DNA of 64,000 bases from Novosphingobium resinovorum (GTDB taxonomy: Bacteria > Pseudomonadota > Alphaproteobacteria > Sphingomonadales > Sphingomonadaceae), in the NCBI RefSeq assembly GCF_001742225.1, contig NZ_CP017075.1, positions 372,001 to 436,000 of the forward strand, read 5' to 3'. A program made the position numbers and the translations under genes. Each line of letters starts with the position of its first letter. Position 1 is the stretch's first letter. Below the pieces are notes generated by a model that had not been told where the DNA came from, ran no database searches, and saw only the letters and a list, made by a program, of their open reading frames with translations. Shown here in pieces: positions 37,635 through 47,794 of the stretch.

Positions 37635-38162
37635 ATGGCGCCCTTGCCGATCCGCCAGATCGCCTACTTCGTGCCGGATGTGCGTGCCGCTGCGCAGGCA
37701 CATTCCGCGGCCTTCGGCTCCGGGCCTTACTACGTGGCCGACCATATCGCGCTGACCCGCGCCGTCCATCGCGGGGTGGAGCGCGAACTCGATCACTCCA
37801 GCGCCTACGGCCAGTGGGGCGAAGTGATGATCGAGTTCTGCCAGCAGAACAATCCCGGCCCTTCGGCCTTTCATGACCTCTATCCGGAAGGCTCGGGGAG
37901 GGAGGGACTGCATCACGTAGCCTTGTTCGTCGATAATCTGGATGCAGCCGTCGCCGACTTCACCGGGCGAGGGGCTACGCTGGCGCTAGACGCGCAGATG
38001 ACCAACGGGTTCCGTTACGTTTTCCTCGATACGATAGCGACTTACGGGCACATGCTCGAATTGTACGAGCCGACCGACAACCTCAAGGGCTTCTACGAAT
38101 ACGTGCGGCGCAAAGCGGGCGACTTCTCGAAGGGCGTTACCCAGGACATCGCTTTCGGGTGA
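37635..38162 (+). CDS. VOC (glyoxalase/bleomycin-resistance) superfamily protein
   Basis: 175 residues from ATG 37635, with GGGAGAG upstream. The two beta-alpha-beta-beta-beta modules are visible: IRQIAYFVPDVRAAAQAH and LHHVALFVDNLDAAVADF, with metal-ligand candidates His/Glu in HVALFV and HMLELYE. The family includes dioxygenases, epimerases and lyases; the substrate here is unknown. The gene ends 117 bp before fabD and may be the last gene of the ldcA transcript (42-bp gap). Confidence 0.83.
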   Translation: MAPLPIRQIAYFVPDVRAAAQAHSAAFGSGPYYVADHIALTRAVHRGVERELDHSSAYGQWGEVMIEFCQQNNPGPSAFHDLYPEGSGREGLHHVALFVDNLDAAVADFTGRGATLALDAQMTNGFRYVFLDTIATYGHMLELYEPTDNLKGFYEYVRRKAGDFSKGVTQDIAFG

Positions 38163-38279
38163 CGTGCGTGTCTCAGGGCTTGCCCTGAGCGGCCAAGGTC
38201 AATAACCCGCCGCGCCACAATCGATTCGCAATCGGCGAGAGGCTCCCCGCCCGCCGTGCAAGCCAAGGAGCGGTCGCAG

Positions 38280-39215
38280 ATGCGTGCATTCGTTTTCCCC
38301 GGACAGGGTAGCCAGAAGGTCGGCATGGGCGCCGAACTCGCACAGGCCAGCGCCGTCGCGCGCGAGGTCTTCCAGGAGGTCGACGAAGCTCTCGGCCAAA
38401 ACCTGTTCCGCATCATGAGCGAAGGCCCCGAGGACCAGCTCACCCTCACCGAGAACGCCCAGCCTGCGATCATGGCGAACGCCATCGCGGTGCTGCGCGT
38501 GCTGGAGAAGGAAGGCGGCATCAGCCTCGCCGACAAGGCGGACTTCGTCGCCGGTCACTCGCTGGGTGAGTACACCGCGCTCTGCGCCGCAGGGGCCTTC
38601 AGCCTTGCCGACACCGCGCGCCTGCTGAAGCTGCGCGGCCAGTCGATGCAGGCCGCCGTGCCGGTCGGCGTGGGCGCCATGGCCGCGCTGCTGGGCGCCG
38701 ACATCGAGAAGGCCACTGCGCTCGCCGAAGCGGCGGCCGAGGGTCAGGTCTGCACCGTCGCCAACGACAATGACCCCACGCAGGTCGTGATCTCGGGCCA
38801 CAAGGAAGCAATCGAGCGCGCCATCGCGCTGGTCAAGGATCACGGCATCAAGCGCGGCATCGCGCTGCCGGTCTCGGCACCGTTCCACTGCCCGCTGATG
38901 CAGCCCGCCGCCGACGCCATGGCCGAGGCGCTCGCCGCGACCCCTCCGGGCGCGCTGCGCGTCGCGCTGTTCGCCAACGTGACAGCGGCGGTGGTGACTG
39001 ACCCGGCCGAAGTCCAGCGTCTGCTGGTGGAGCAGGTCACCGGCCGTGTCCGCTGGCGCGAGAGCGCCATCGCGATGCACGCGGCGGGCGTGGAGCGCTT
39101 CGTCGAGATCGGCGGCAAGGTCGTCGGCCCGATGATCAAGCGCTCGGCGGGCGAGGTGGACGTCGTGGCCGCGATCTCGATGGCTGAGATCGAGGAGCTG
39201 GCCAAGAGCCTCTGA
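38280..39215 (+). CDS. fabD: Malonyl-CoA:ACP transacylase
   Basis: 311 residues. MRAFVFPGQGSQKVGMG is the classic FabD opening; the nucleophile Ser is in VAGHSLGEYTAL, with the catalytic His in VSAPFHCPLM. It transfers malonyl from CoA to acyl carrier protein for fatty-acid synthesis. ATG 38280 has AAGGAG about 10 nt upstream; the in-frame ATG 24 nt before it has no ribosome site. Followed after 83 nt by fabG. Confidence 0.97.
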   Translation: MRAFVFPGQGSQKVGMGAELAQASAVAREVFQEVDEALGQNLFRIMSEGPEDQLTLTENAQPAIMANAIAVLRVLEKEGGISLADKADFVAGHSLGEYTALCAAGAFSLADTARLLKLRGQSMQAAVPVGVGAMAALLGADIEKATALAEAAAEGQVCTVANDNDPTQVVISGHKEAIERAIALVKDHGIKRGIALPVSAPFHCPLMQPAADAMAEALAATPPGALRVALFANVTAAVVTDPAEVQRLLVEQVTGRVRWRESAIAMHAAGVERFVEIGGKVVGPMIKRSAGEVDVVAAISMAEIEELAKSL

Positions 39216-39298
39216 TTTTCCGCATGGCCCCGGGCTTGACCCGGGGCCATGCGCCGTCTGATTAAGCATCGCCGGGATGGCGATCTAGGAGTTTTGCC

Positions 39299-40063
39299 AT
39301 GTTCAACCTCAACGGAATGACTGCCCTGGTGACCGGCGCAAGCGGCGGGATCGGTTCGGCCGTGGCCCGCGCTCTGGCGGCGCAAGGTGCGCGCCTCGCA
39401 ATTTCGGGCTCTAATGCCGACAAGCTGCGCGCCTTCCGCGAAGAACTCGACGAGCACACCCCGCAGCATCTGCAGGAAGTCGACCACGTCTCCATCGCCT
39501 GCAACCTGGGCGATGCCGAGCAGGTCGAGAAGCTGGTCCCCGCCGCGCTCGAGTCGCTGGGCAAGATCGACATTCTCGTCAACAACGCCGGCATCACGCG
39601 CGACAACCTCGCGATGCGCATGAAGGACGAGGAGTGGGATCAGGTGATCCGCATCAACCTCGAATCGACCTTCCGCCTGATGCGCGCCGTGACCAAGCCG
39701 ATGATGAAGGCGCGCTATGGCCGCATCATCAACGTGACCTCGGTGGTCGGCACTACCGGCAACCCCGGCCAGATGAACTACTGCGCGGCCAAGGGTGGCA
39801 TCACCGCGATGTCCAAGAGCCTCGCGCAGGAAATCGCCAGCCGCGGCGTGACGGTGAACTGCATCGCACCGGGCTTCATCCGCACGCCGATGACCGACGT
39901 GCTGCCCGACGCGCAGAAGGACGCGCTCAACGCCCGCATCCCGATCGGCCGCATGGGCGAGGGCGACGAGATCGCTGCCGCCGCCGTGTACCTTGCCAGC
40001 AAGGAAGCGGGCTACGTCACCGGCCAGACCCTGCACGTCAACGGCGGCATGGTGATGGTGTGA
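39299..40063 (+). CDS. fabG: 3-oxoacyl-ACP reductase
   Basis: 254 residues of the short-chain dehydrogenase type: ALVTGASGGIGSAVA for NADPH, NNAGITRD, and the Ser-Tyr-Lys triad in NVTSVVGTTG...NYCAAKGG. It reduces 3-oxoacyl-ACP in fatty-acid elongation, consistent with fabD directly upstream. TAGGAG precedes ATG 39299. acpP and fabF would normally follow but are absent; the next gene is dnaN, so the fab cluster is split here. Confidence 0.97.
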   Translation: MFNLNGMTALVTGASGGIGSAVARALAAQGARLAISGSNADKLRAFREELDEHTPQHLQEVDHVSIACNLGDAEQVEKLVPAALESLGKIDILVNNAGITRDNLAMRMKDEEWDQVIRINLESTFRLMRAVTKPMMKARYGRIINVTSVVGTTGNPGQMNYCAAKGGITAMSKSLAQEIASRGVTVNCIAPGFIRTPMTDVLPDAQKDALNARIPIGRMGEGDEIAAAAVYLASKEAGYVTGQTLHVNGGMVMV

Positions 40064-40107
40064 TATGAGGCCGGGGAGGGGCCTTGTCTCCTCGCCGCAA
40101 CCTCATT

Positions 40108-40184
40108 CGTCATTGCGAGCGAAGCGAAGCAACCCAGGGCAGCCCAATGCTGCCCTGGGTTGCTTCGCTTCGCTCGCAATGACG
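40108..40184. repeat. Dispersed inverted repeat, family A
   Basis: CGTCATTGCGAGC (from 40108) and GCTCGCAATGACG (ending 40184), with matching AAGCAACCCAGGGCAGC interior arms, lie 45 bp after fabG. The remaining 40185-40357 stretch is probably the dnaN promoter region, with no clear site. Confidence 0.85.
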
Positions 40185-40357
40185 TCTATATGGCAACTAG
40201 CGGGATCGATTGGGCCGCAAACCCCCGATTTATCCCCAGATTCGCCGTATTTCGGCCACTTCCAGCTTGCCGCTGCCCCGACTCCCGTTAGAGATAGTCG
40301 TCCGAATTTAAGGGATATCCTTATCCCGTGCCCGACCAAGGGGGACTTGAGGCTGTC

Positions 40358-41476
40358 ATGAAGGCCACTATCGAACGTTCCACGCTGCTGCGCTGCCTTT
40401 CCCACGTGCAGTCGGTCGTCGAGCGCCGCAATACCATTCCGATCCTCTCGAACGTGCTGATCGAGGCCGCCGCCGGCGGTGCGCTCAAGATCATGGCGAC
40501 CGACCTCGACCTGCAGGTCGTGGAAACGCTGAGCGCGGTTTCGGTGGAGCAGGCCGGTGCGATCACCGTCTCGGCGCATCTGCTGTTCGACATCGCGCGC
40601 AAGCTGCCCGAGGGCAGCCAAGTCAGCCTCGATTCGGCGGACAACCGCATGGTCGTGAAGGCCGGTCGCAGCCGCTTCCAGCTGCCGACGCTGCCGCGCG
40701 ACGACTTCCCGATGATCGCGGAAGGCGAACTGCCGACCAGCTTCGAGGTGCCCGCCGCCACCCTGGCTCAGCTGATCGACCGCACCCGCTTCGCGATCTC
40801 GACCGAAGAGACGCGCTACTACCTCAACGGTATCTTCCTGCACGTCAGCGACGAGGAACTGAAGGCCGCCGCCACTGACGGTCACCGTCTGGCGCGCTTC
40901 ACCATCGCCCGTCCGGACGGCTCGGAAGGCATGCCCGACGTGATCGTGCCGCGCAAATGCGTAGGCGAACTGCGCAAGCTGCTCGAAGAGGCGCTGGACA
41001 CCAACGTCCTCGTCGACCTGTCGGCCAGCAAGATCCGCTTCACGCTGGGCGGCGAGCACGGTGTGGTGCTGACCAGCAAGCTGATCGACGGCACCTTCCC
41101 GGACTACACCCGCGTCATCCCGACGGGGAACGACAAGCTGCTCAAGGTCGATCCCAAGAGCTTCTTCCAGGGCGTGGACCGCGTGGCGACCATCGCCACC
41201 GAGAAGACCCGCGCGGTGAAGATGGCGCTGGACAGCGACCGGATCACCCTGTCGGTCACCTCGCCCGACAATGGCACGGCGGCCGAGGAAGTGCCCGCGC
41301 AGTACGCCGCTGAAGGCTTCGAGATTGGCTTCAACGCCAATTACCTCAAGGACATCCTCGGTCAGATCGACGGCGACACGGTGGAACTCCACCTTGCCGA
41401 TGCGGCCGCGCCGACGCTGATCCGTCAGGACGACAAGAGCCCCGCGCTCTACGTGCTGATGCCGATGCGCGTCTGA
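40358..41476 (+). CDS. dnaN: DNA polymerase III sliding clamp (beta subunit)
   Basis: 372 residues from ATG 40358 (MKATIERSTLLRCLSHVQSV). Three clamp domains are visible, including VVERRNTIPILSNVLIEA and the C-terminal YVLMPMRV, where the MPMR motif lines the peptide-binding pocket. The ring confers processivity on the polymerase. It lies far from dnaA. GAGG is about 7 nt before the start; an earlier ATG lacks one. A strong bidirectional terminator follows. Confidence 0.98.
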   Translation: MKATIERSTLLRCLSHVQSVVERRNTIPILSNVLIEAAAGGALKIMATDLDLQVVETLSAVSVEQAGAITVSAHLLFDIARKLPEGSQVSLDSADNRMVVKAGRSRFQLPTLPRDDFPMIAEGELPTSFEVPAATLAQLIDRTRFAISTEETRYYLNGIFLHVSDEELKAAATDGHRLARFTIARPDGSEGMPDVIVPRKCVGELRKLLEEALDTNVLVDLSASKIRFTLGGEHGVVLTSKLIDGTFPDYTRVIPTGNDKLLKVDPKSFFQGVDRVATIATEKTRAVKMALDSDRITLSVTSPDNGTAAEEVPAQYAAEGFEIGFNANYLKDILGQIDGDTVELHLADAAAPTLIRQDDKSPALYVLMPMRV

Positions 41477-41494
41477 CCTTCACGGCAGGCAAAG

Positions 41495-41527
41495 AAAAGG
41501 GCCGGGGCGAAAGCTCCGGCCCTTTTT
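41495..41527. terminator. Bidirectional intrinsic terminator between dnaN and fprA
   Basis: AAAAGGGCCGG and CCGGCCCTTTTT pair around a GGCGAAAGCT loop, giving a T-tract on the plus strand for dnaN and on the minus strand for the convergent reductase gene. Confidence 0.92.
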
Positions 41528-41546
41528 CTTTGTCATGGCTAAGGGT

Positions 41547-42851
41547 TCAGGCCCGTCCGGTGGCCTCGATCATCTTTTCCAGTTCGACGAACTTCTCGCG
41601 CGGGGCGCCATCGCGGGCAGCGGCGACTTCGGCTTCGTCGATCTTCTGCCAGTCGGTGAACTTGACGACCTGGATGCCGCGCTGTTCCGCGAGGGCATCG
41701 AAGCCAGGGCGGCCTGGTTTGCCGGAATCGCCCTTCATGTCCGCCGCGATCTTCTCGACGATGGCAAATCCGTCCGGGCGGTTGGTGCCGATCGTCCCGG
41801 TCGGCCCGCGCCTTGCCCAGCCCACACAGTAGAGACCGGGGGCGATGCGGCCTTCGATGTTGGCGAAACGGCCGCCCTGCTCGTCATAGGGCACGTCGGG
41901 GATCGGCGAAGTCTGATAGCCGATGCAGGCGACGACGATCCCGGCAGGGATGCGATAGGTTTCTCCCGTGCCGATGGCCTTGCCGTTCTCCAGGCGGGTG
42001 CGTTCCACTTCCACCGCTTCGACATGGGTGTCGCCGAGGATGGCCTTCGGGGCAGCGAAGAAGTCGAATTCGACCGTGACGTCATCGGCGCGCGGGTTCT
42101 GGTTGGTCGCGAAGGCGCGCAGCAGACCGAGGGATTTGCGAAGCCCCGTATCGAGGCCCGCGTCGGCTTCCAGCGGAGGCAGGTCGGCGGGATCCACTAC
42201 GGGGTGCGCACGTTCCAGCTTGGCGAGTTCGCCCAGTTCCTTGGGTGTCATCGCGATCTGGTGCGGTCCGCGTCGCCCGAGGATCACGATGCGCCGCACC
42301 GCCGAATTGTGCAGGGCGGCGAGGGCATGGGCGACGATGTCAGACCCCGCGAACTCCGCCTCCGACTTGGCGAGGATACGCGCCACGTCGAGCGCGACAT
42401 TGCCGTTGCCGACGATGACGGCGGTGTCGTGGTCCAGTTGCGGGTCGAGTCCGGTAAACTGCGGATGGCCGTTGTACCAGCCGACGAACGCGGCGGAGCC
42501 GAAGACGCCCGGCAATTGCTCACCGGGGAGGCCGAGCTTGCGATCGTGCGGCGCGCCGGTGGCCAGGACCACGGCGTCGTAAAGGTCCTGCAATTCGGCG
42601 ACCGTCACGTCGCGGCCGAGCATCACGTTGCCGACGAATCGGACGTTGCGGGTGAGCGCCGTGTTTTCATAGCGACGGGCGACCGCCTTGATCGATTGAT
42701 GGTCGGGCGCGACGCCGGTGCGGATCAGACCGAAGGGCACGGGCAAAGTGTCGAATATATCGACGTGCACCTCGTCGCCCCACTGCTTGAGTGCGGCTTC
42801 GGCGGTGTAGTAGCCCGCCGGGCCGGATCCGACGATGGCGATGTGCCGCAT
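41547..42851 (-). CDS. Ferredoxin/adrenodoxin-type NADP reductase
   Basis: 434 residues from ATG 42851, with GGGAGA about 8 nt upstream. The FAD motif is VGSGPAGYYTAEA, the NADP motif is VGNGNVALDVARIL, and the diagnostic adrenodoxin-reductase segment is GWARRGPTGTIGTN. It passes electrons from NADPH to ferredoxin for P450s, dioxygenases or Fe-S assembly. The gene is similar to mycobacterial FprA. A long in-frame extension upstream of 42851 crosses into the divergent GGDEF gene region and is not real. Confidence 0.93.
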   Translation of the reverse strand: MRHIAIVGSGPAGYYTAEAALKQWGDEVHVDIFDTLPVPFGLIRTGVAPDHQSIKAVARRYENTALTRNVRFVGNVMLGRDVTVAELQDLYDAVVLATGAPHDRKLGLPGEQLPGVFGSAAFVGWYNGHPQFTGLDPQLDHDTAVIVGNGNVALDVARILAKSEAEFAGSDIVAHALAALHNSAVRRIVILGRRGPHQIAMTPKELGELAKLERAHPVVDPADLPPLEADAGLDTGLRKSLGLLRAFATNQNPRADDVTVEFDFFAAPKAILGDTHVEAVEVERTRLENGKAIGTGETYRIPAGIVVACIGYQTSPIPDVPYDEQGGRFANIEGRIAPGLYCVGWARRGPTGTIGTNRPDGFAIVEKIAADMKGDSGKPGRPGFDALAEQRGIQVVKFTDWQKIDEAEVAAARDGAPREKFVELEKMIEATGRA

Positions 42852-43009
42852 GGCTATGTCTCCCGTATCTGGCCGACTTCGTTGCCGGCCGGTTGAATGG
42901 AAGCAAGCACGGCGACGAAGCGGTATCAAGTGAAATGCTTCGGATTCCGGATCGTTGCCCGATCGATTGCGGTCGTCTCGCTTAACGGTTTCGCAACGGC
43001 GGCAAAGGC

Positions 43010-45745
43010 ATGGTTGCGGGCATGAAGAAACCGGGTCTGCGTGGCGAACGACAGGCGGCGCATTCGGGCGCCGAGCGAGGGCTTCTGCCCGCAGCGCAGG
43101 AGGCGAAGAACGATTCGCACGGCAATGCCGCACCCGCTGCGTCCTCCCCCTTCGCGGGGTTCGCCCGATGGAGCGGGCGGCCCGATGCCGGAGACTGCCT
43201 CCATTATTTCACGTGTCGCCGCTGGGTCCTGATGGGGCCGGCGCTGCTTGTCAGTGCGCTACTGATGGGCCTTATATCCGGGACATTGCCGGACATGGTG
43301 GCAGGCCTGTGCATGGCCCTCGGCATGGCGCTGTGCCTGCCTGCTTCGATCTATGCGCGCATGGAGCGCAGGGTGGTTCACAATGGATGGCAGCGCTATC
43401 CGCTGCTGTTCGTCGCGATCCTGCTGCCGATGATGCTGTTCGGCTTCGGAGCGGCGCGCTGGACGAACCTGCACCCGCACCTTGGCTGGGAGGTGACGGT
43501 CAATATCTTCGTCATCGTCGTGTTGATGGCGACGGCGTTGCTGGAGAATCGACTGACCTCGATCATTGCCGCGACGATAGGGCTATGGGGGGGCGGCTCG
43601 CTCCACGCTGGCTCGATGGCCTCGTTCACACTGCTGACGGTAGGCACGGTGATCGGCCTGCTCATGGCGATCCGGCAGGCGCGTACCGCGTCGTCGCAAT
43701 CGAATCGCCATGCAGAGCGCGAGCGCGAGCAGCGCCGCGCCGAACAATTGCTTCATGAGTACGAGCAGACCGGGCAAGGCTGGTTCTGGGAGACCGACCG
43801 TCAGGGCAAGATCACGTATGTGACCCGGAGCATCGCCGCCTTGTTGGGCAGCACCGTGTCCGAGATGGAGGGTAAGCCCTTCACCGGCATGTTCATGCTG
43901 GAAGCTGCGGGGCAGGAGGGGGAGCGCACACTGGTGTTCCATCTCAACACGCGCTCCTCGTTCCAGGACCTGGGCGTGCGTGCTGCGACGGGCGAGAAGG
44001 ACGAGCGCTGGTGGTCGATCTCCGGTCGCCCCGTGCTCGACCAGTTCAACAATTTCATGGGCTTCCGTGGGTCGGGCACGGATCTGACCGAAAAGCGTCG
44101 CTCGCAGGCACACGTCACGCAGCTAGCCCGGTTCGATTCGCTCACCAAGCTGGCCAACCGCTTCCAGATGTCGGAGTGGCTGGAGAAGATCCTGACCAGC
44201 CCGCGCATAGAGACCCGCGCCTGTGCGGTATTCCTGCTCGACCTCGACCGCTTCAAGGCGGTCAACGACACCATGGGGCACCCGGCGGGCGACGCCTTGC
44301 TCAAGCAGGTCGCCGAACGACTGAGCAATACCGTGGGCGATCGCGGCCGCGTCGGGCGCCTCGGTGGCGACGAGTTCCAGGTGATCCTCCACGGCGCGCA
44401 GAACCGCGAGGGTCTGGCTCATCTGGCGCGCCGCATTATCGAGAACCTGTCGCAGCCCTACACCATCGAAGGTGCGCGGGTGACCATCGGCGCCTCGGTC
44501 GGCATCGCACTGTGCCCCGATGACGGCATGACCTCGGATGCACTCATCCGCAACGCGGACCTCGCGCTTTACGCGGCCAAGGGCGGCGGACGCGGGCGGC
44601 ATCACTTCTACGATGAGGACCTGCACTCCGACGCCAAGGAGCGCCAACAGCTTGAGCAGGACTTGCGCGACGCCATCGCCAGCGGGTCTCTCGAACTGCA
44701 TTATCAGCCGCAAGTGCGCACCACGAGCGAGAAGATCACCGGTTTCGAGGCGCTGCTGCGCTGGAACCATCCGGTGCACGGCTATATCTCGCCGGCCAAG
44801 TTCGTGCCGGTGGCCGAGGAGACCGGCCTCGTCGCGCAGATCGGCGAGTGGGCCTTGCGCACCGCCTGCGCCGATCTTGCAAAGTGGCCGGAAGAGGTGC
44901 GCGTCGCGGTCAACGTCTCGCCGCTGCAGTTCGCCAACCCCGCACTGCCGGCCATCGTCACCAGCGCGATCGCCGCTGCAGGCGTCTCGCCCGGGCGCCT
45001 GGAATTGGAGATCACCGAGAGCGTGTTCCTCGGCGACGACAGGACCACCGAGGCAATGTTCTCCGCGCTCAAGAACCTCGGCGTGCGGCTGGCGCTCGAC
45101 GACTTCGGGACGGGCTATTCCTCGCTCGGCTATCTGAAGAAGGCGCCGTTCGACAAGATCAAGATCGACCAGAGCTTCGTGCGGGGCGCCACCATCCAGG
45201 GCAGCCGCAACGGGGCGATCATCTCCTCGATCGTCAACCTTGCCGAGGCGCTCGGCATGGAGACGACTGCGGAAGGCGTCGAAACGCTGGACGAACTGGA
45301 CCTCGTGCGCATGCTGGGCTGCAGTCACGTGCAGGGCTACATCTACGAGCGACCACTCAATGCACAGAGCGTTCTGGCGCAACTGGCCGACGGCCTCATA
45401 GCCGTGGCGAAAGGCCCGCGTTCGGCCCGCGCGACGCGGCAGACGATGCTGCGCAAGGTCGCGCTGGAACATGGACCGCACAGTTACGAAGGCACCATTC
45501 GCAACATCTCGCAGCACGGCGCGATGATCGAGGGCCTGTGGAACGTGCCGGTGGGAACGACATTCGGTGTGCATCTGGCGGATGACTATGTCGTCATGGC
45601 GACCTCGCGCTGGTGCAAGGAGGACCGCATGGGGCTCGAGTTCGGGCAGCCGCTGGAACTCGACGGCAATGGCGCGGTCCTGTTCACGCCGGTCCGGCCG
45701 AGGCGCGAGAAGTCGGAGACGGCACCGCTACGCCGTACAGCGTGA
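43010..45745 (+). CDS. Membrane PAS-GGDEF-EAL-PilZ c-di-GMP protein
   Basis: 911 residues. About residues 70-220 are hydrophobic (several membrane segments). A PAS-like domain follows near 245-365 (GWFWETDRQGKITYVTRS), then GGDEF with an intact RLGGDEF, then EAL with GFEALLRWNHP and DDFGTGYSS, and a C-terminal PilZ-like region (RKVALEHGP, GTIRNISQHGAMIEG). All catalytic signatures are intact, so both synthesis and breakdown of c-di-GMP are possible, with PilZ as receptor. ATG 43010 or 43022 may be the start. Divergent from the ferredoxin reductase. Confidence 0.93.
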   Translation: MVAGMKKPGLRGERQAAHSGAERGLLPAAQEAKNDSHGNAAPAASSPFAGFARWSGRPDAGDCLHYFTCRRWVLMGPALLVSALLMGLISGTLPDMVAGLCMALGMALCLPASIYARMERRVVHNGWQRYPLLFVAILLPMMLFGFGAARWTNLHPHLGWEVTVNIFVIVVLMATALLENRLTSIIAATIGLWGGGSLHAGSMASFTLLTVGTVIGLLMAIRQARTASSQSNRHAEREREQRRAEQLLHEYEQTGQGWFWETDRQGKITYVTRSIAALLGSTVSEMEGKPFTGMFMLEAAGQEGERTLVFHLNTRSSFQDLGVRAATGEKDERWWSISGRPVLDQFNNFMGFRGSGTDLTEKRRSQAHVTQLARFDSLTKLANRFQMSEWLEKILTSPRIETRACAVFLLDLDRFKAVNDTMGHPAGDALLKQVAERLSNTVGDRGRVGRLGGDEFQVILHGAQNREGLAHLARRIIENLSQPYTIEGARVTIGASVGIALCPDDGMTSDALIRNADLALYAAKGGGRGRHHFYDEDLHSDAKERQQLEQDLRDAIASGSLELHYQPQVRTTSEKITGFEALLRWNHPVHGYISPAKFVPVAEETGLVAQIGEWALRTACADLAKWPEEVRVAVNVSPLQFANPALPAIVTSAIAAAGVSPGRLELEITESVFLGDDRTTEAMFSALKNLGVRLALDDFGTGYSSLGYLKKAPFDKIKIDQSFVRGATIQGSRNGAIISSIVNLAEALGMETTAEGVETLDELDLVRMLGCSHVQGYIYERPLNAQSVLAQLADGLIAVAKGPRSARATRQTMLRKVALEHGPHSYEGTIRNISQHGAMIEGLWNVPVGTTFGVHLADDYVVMATSRWCKEDRMGLEFGQPLELDGNGAVLFTPVRPRREKSETAPLRRTA

Positions 45746-45822
45746 CGCCTTGCGCACTTTTTCGCATTTTCCCGCCCCGGAGGTGATTTCACACCGGCGT
45801 AAAATGCTCTAACGGCGCTTCC

Positions 45823-47625
45823 ATGACCGAACTCGCGCAGATCCGTAACTTCAGCATCATTGCCCATATCGACCACGGCAAGTCGACGCTCGCCGACCGT
45901 CTGATCCAGACCACCGGCGGCCTGTCCGAGCGCGAGATGAGCGCGCAGGTGCTCGACAACATGGACATCGAGAAAGAACGCGGCATCACGATCAAGGCGC
46001 AGACCGTGCGCCTGAACTACACCGCCTCCGATGGCCTGACCTATGAGCTGAACCTCATGGACACGCCGGGCCACGTCGATTTCGCTTACGAAGTCAGCCG
46101 CAGCCTTGCCGCCTGCGAAGGCGCACTTCTGGTGGTGGACGCCGCGCAGGGCGTGGAAGCGCAGACGCTGGCCAACGTCTACCAGTCGATCGAGCACAAC
46201 CACGAGATCGTGCCGGTCATCAACAAGATCGACCTGCCCGCAGCCGAGCCGGAGAAGGTGCGCAACGAGATCGAGGAAGTGATCGGCATCGACGCTTCCG
46301 AGGCGGTCATGGCCAGCGCCAAGTCGGGCATCGGCATCGCCGAAGTGCTCGAAGCCGTCGTCAAGAAGATCCCGCCGCCCAAGGGCGAGCGCGACAAGCC
46401 GCTGAAGGCGATGCTGGTCGATTCGTGGTACGACCCGTACCTCGGCGTCGTCATTCTGGTCCGCGTCATCGACGGTGTCATCAAGAAGGGCCTGCCGGTC
46501 AAGTTCATGCAGGGCGGCACCGACCACCTCGTCGATCGCGTCGGCTGCTTCACGCCCAAGCGCATTGACCTTCCCGAATTGGGTCCGGGCGAGATCGGCT
46601 TCATCACCGCGCAGATCAAGGAAGTCGAACAGGCCAAGGTCGGCGACACCATCACCACGGTGAAGGGGGGCGCCACGCAGGCGCTGCCGGGCTACAAGGA
46701 AGTGCAGCCCGTGGTGTTCTGCGGCCTGTTCCCGGTCGATGCCAACGACTTCGAGAAGCTGCGCGAATCGATCGGCAAGCTGCGCCTCAACGATGCTTCG
46801 TTCAGCTTCGAGATGGAATCGAGCGCGGCGCTGGGCTTCGGCTTCCGCTGCGGCTTCCTTGGCCTGCTGCACCTGGAGATCATCCAGGAGCGTCTGAGCC
46901 GCGAATACGACCTCGATCTCATCACCACGGCGCCTTCGGTGGTCTATCGCCTGACGATGACCGACGGTTCGATCAAGGAACTGCACAACCCCTCCGACAT
47001 GCCCGATCCCGTGAAGATCGACTTCATGGAGGAGCCGTGGATCAAGGCGGTGATCTACACGCCTGACGAATACCTCGGCTCGATCCTCAAGCTGTGCCAG
47101 GATCGCCGCGGCATCCAGAAGGACCTCACCTACGTCGGCGGCCGTGCGCAGGTGACCTACGACCTGCCGCTGAACGAAGTTGTGTTTGACTTCTACGACC
47201 GCCTCAAGTCGATCAGCCGCGGCTACGCCAGCTTCGACTACGAGCAGACCGGGCTTCAGGAGGGTGACCTCGTGATGATGAACATCCTCGTCAACAACGA
47301 GCCGGTCGATGCGCTGTCGATGATCGTTCACCGCAGTCAGGCCGAGCCGCGCGGGCGCGCGCTGGTCGAGCGGCTGAAGGAACTGATCCCCCGTCATATG
47401 TTCAAGGTGCCGATCCAGGCCGCGATAGGCGCCAAGGTCATCGCGCGCGAGACGATAAGCGCCATGCGCAAGGACGTTACGGCCAAGTGCTATGGCGGCG
47501 ACATCAGCCGCAAGAAGAAGCTCCTCGACAAGCAGAAGGAAGGCAAGAAGCGCATGCGCGAATATGGCAACGTCCAGATTCCGCAGGAAGCCTTCATTGC
47601 CGCGCTGCGCATGGGAGAGGAATAA
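45823..47625 (+). CDS. lepA: Elongation factor 4 (LepA)
   Basis: 600 residues, the normal length. The GTPase motifs [18 protein letters not shown] and NKIDLPAA, and the LepA-specific C-terminal domain ([19 protein letters not shown] segment, here AKCYGGDIS), are intact. Translation GTPase acting on stalled or mistranslocated ribosomes. Followed by a strong intrinsic terminator. ATG 45823 fits the family start [17 protein letters not shown]. Confidence 0.97.
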   Translation: MTELAQIRNFSIIAHIDHGKSTLADRLIQTTGGLSEREMSAQVLDNMDIEKERGITIKAQTVRLNYTASDGLTYELNLMDTPGHVDFAYEVSRSLAACEGALLVVDAAQGVEAQTLANVYQSIEHNHEIVPVINKIDLPAAEPEKVRNEIEEVIGIDASEAVMASAKSGIGIAEVLEAVVKKIPPPKGERDKPLKAMLVDSWYDPYLGVVILVRVIDGVIKKGLPVKFMQGGTDHLVDRVGCFTPKRIDLPELGPGEIGFITAQIKEVEQAKVGDTITTVKGGATQALPGYKEVQPVVFCGLFPVDANDFEKLRESIGKLRLNDASFSFEMESSAALGFGFRCGFLGLLHLEIIQERLSREYDLDLITTAPSVVYRLTMTDGSIKELHNPSDMPDPVKIDFMEEPWIKAVIYTPDEYLGSILKLCQDRRGIQKDLTYVGGRAQVTYDLPLNEVVFDFYDRLKSISRGYASFDYEQTGLQEGDLVMMNILVNNEPVDALSMIVHRSQAEPRGRALVERLKELIPRHMFKVPIQAAIGAKVIARETISAMRKDVTAKCYGGDISRKKKLLDKQKEGKKRMREYGNVQIPQEAFIAALRMGEE

Positions 47626-47645
47626 GCTCCTCTTGACGGAGAGGC

Positions 47646-47693
47646 CGCGAAAAGGCCCGGCAACCGCACCGGCGGTTGCCGGGCCTTTTCGCG
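47646..47693 (+). terminator. Intrinsic terminator of lepA
   Basis: CGCGAAAAGGCCCGGCAACCG and the complementary CGGTTGCCGGGCCTTTTCGCG form a ~21-bp stem 20 bp after the lepA stop; it would also work on the opposite strand. Confidence 0.9.
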
Positions 47694-47794
47694 TTGTTAC
47701 CTCGGAACCCGATGTTTTTATGGTAAAATATTGACTAACTATGTTTATGATTGCGGCTGCGTAGTATCGTTGGTTAGTTTTAAGGCGGAGCCGG

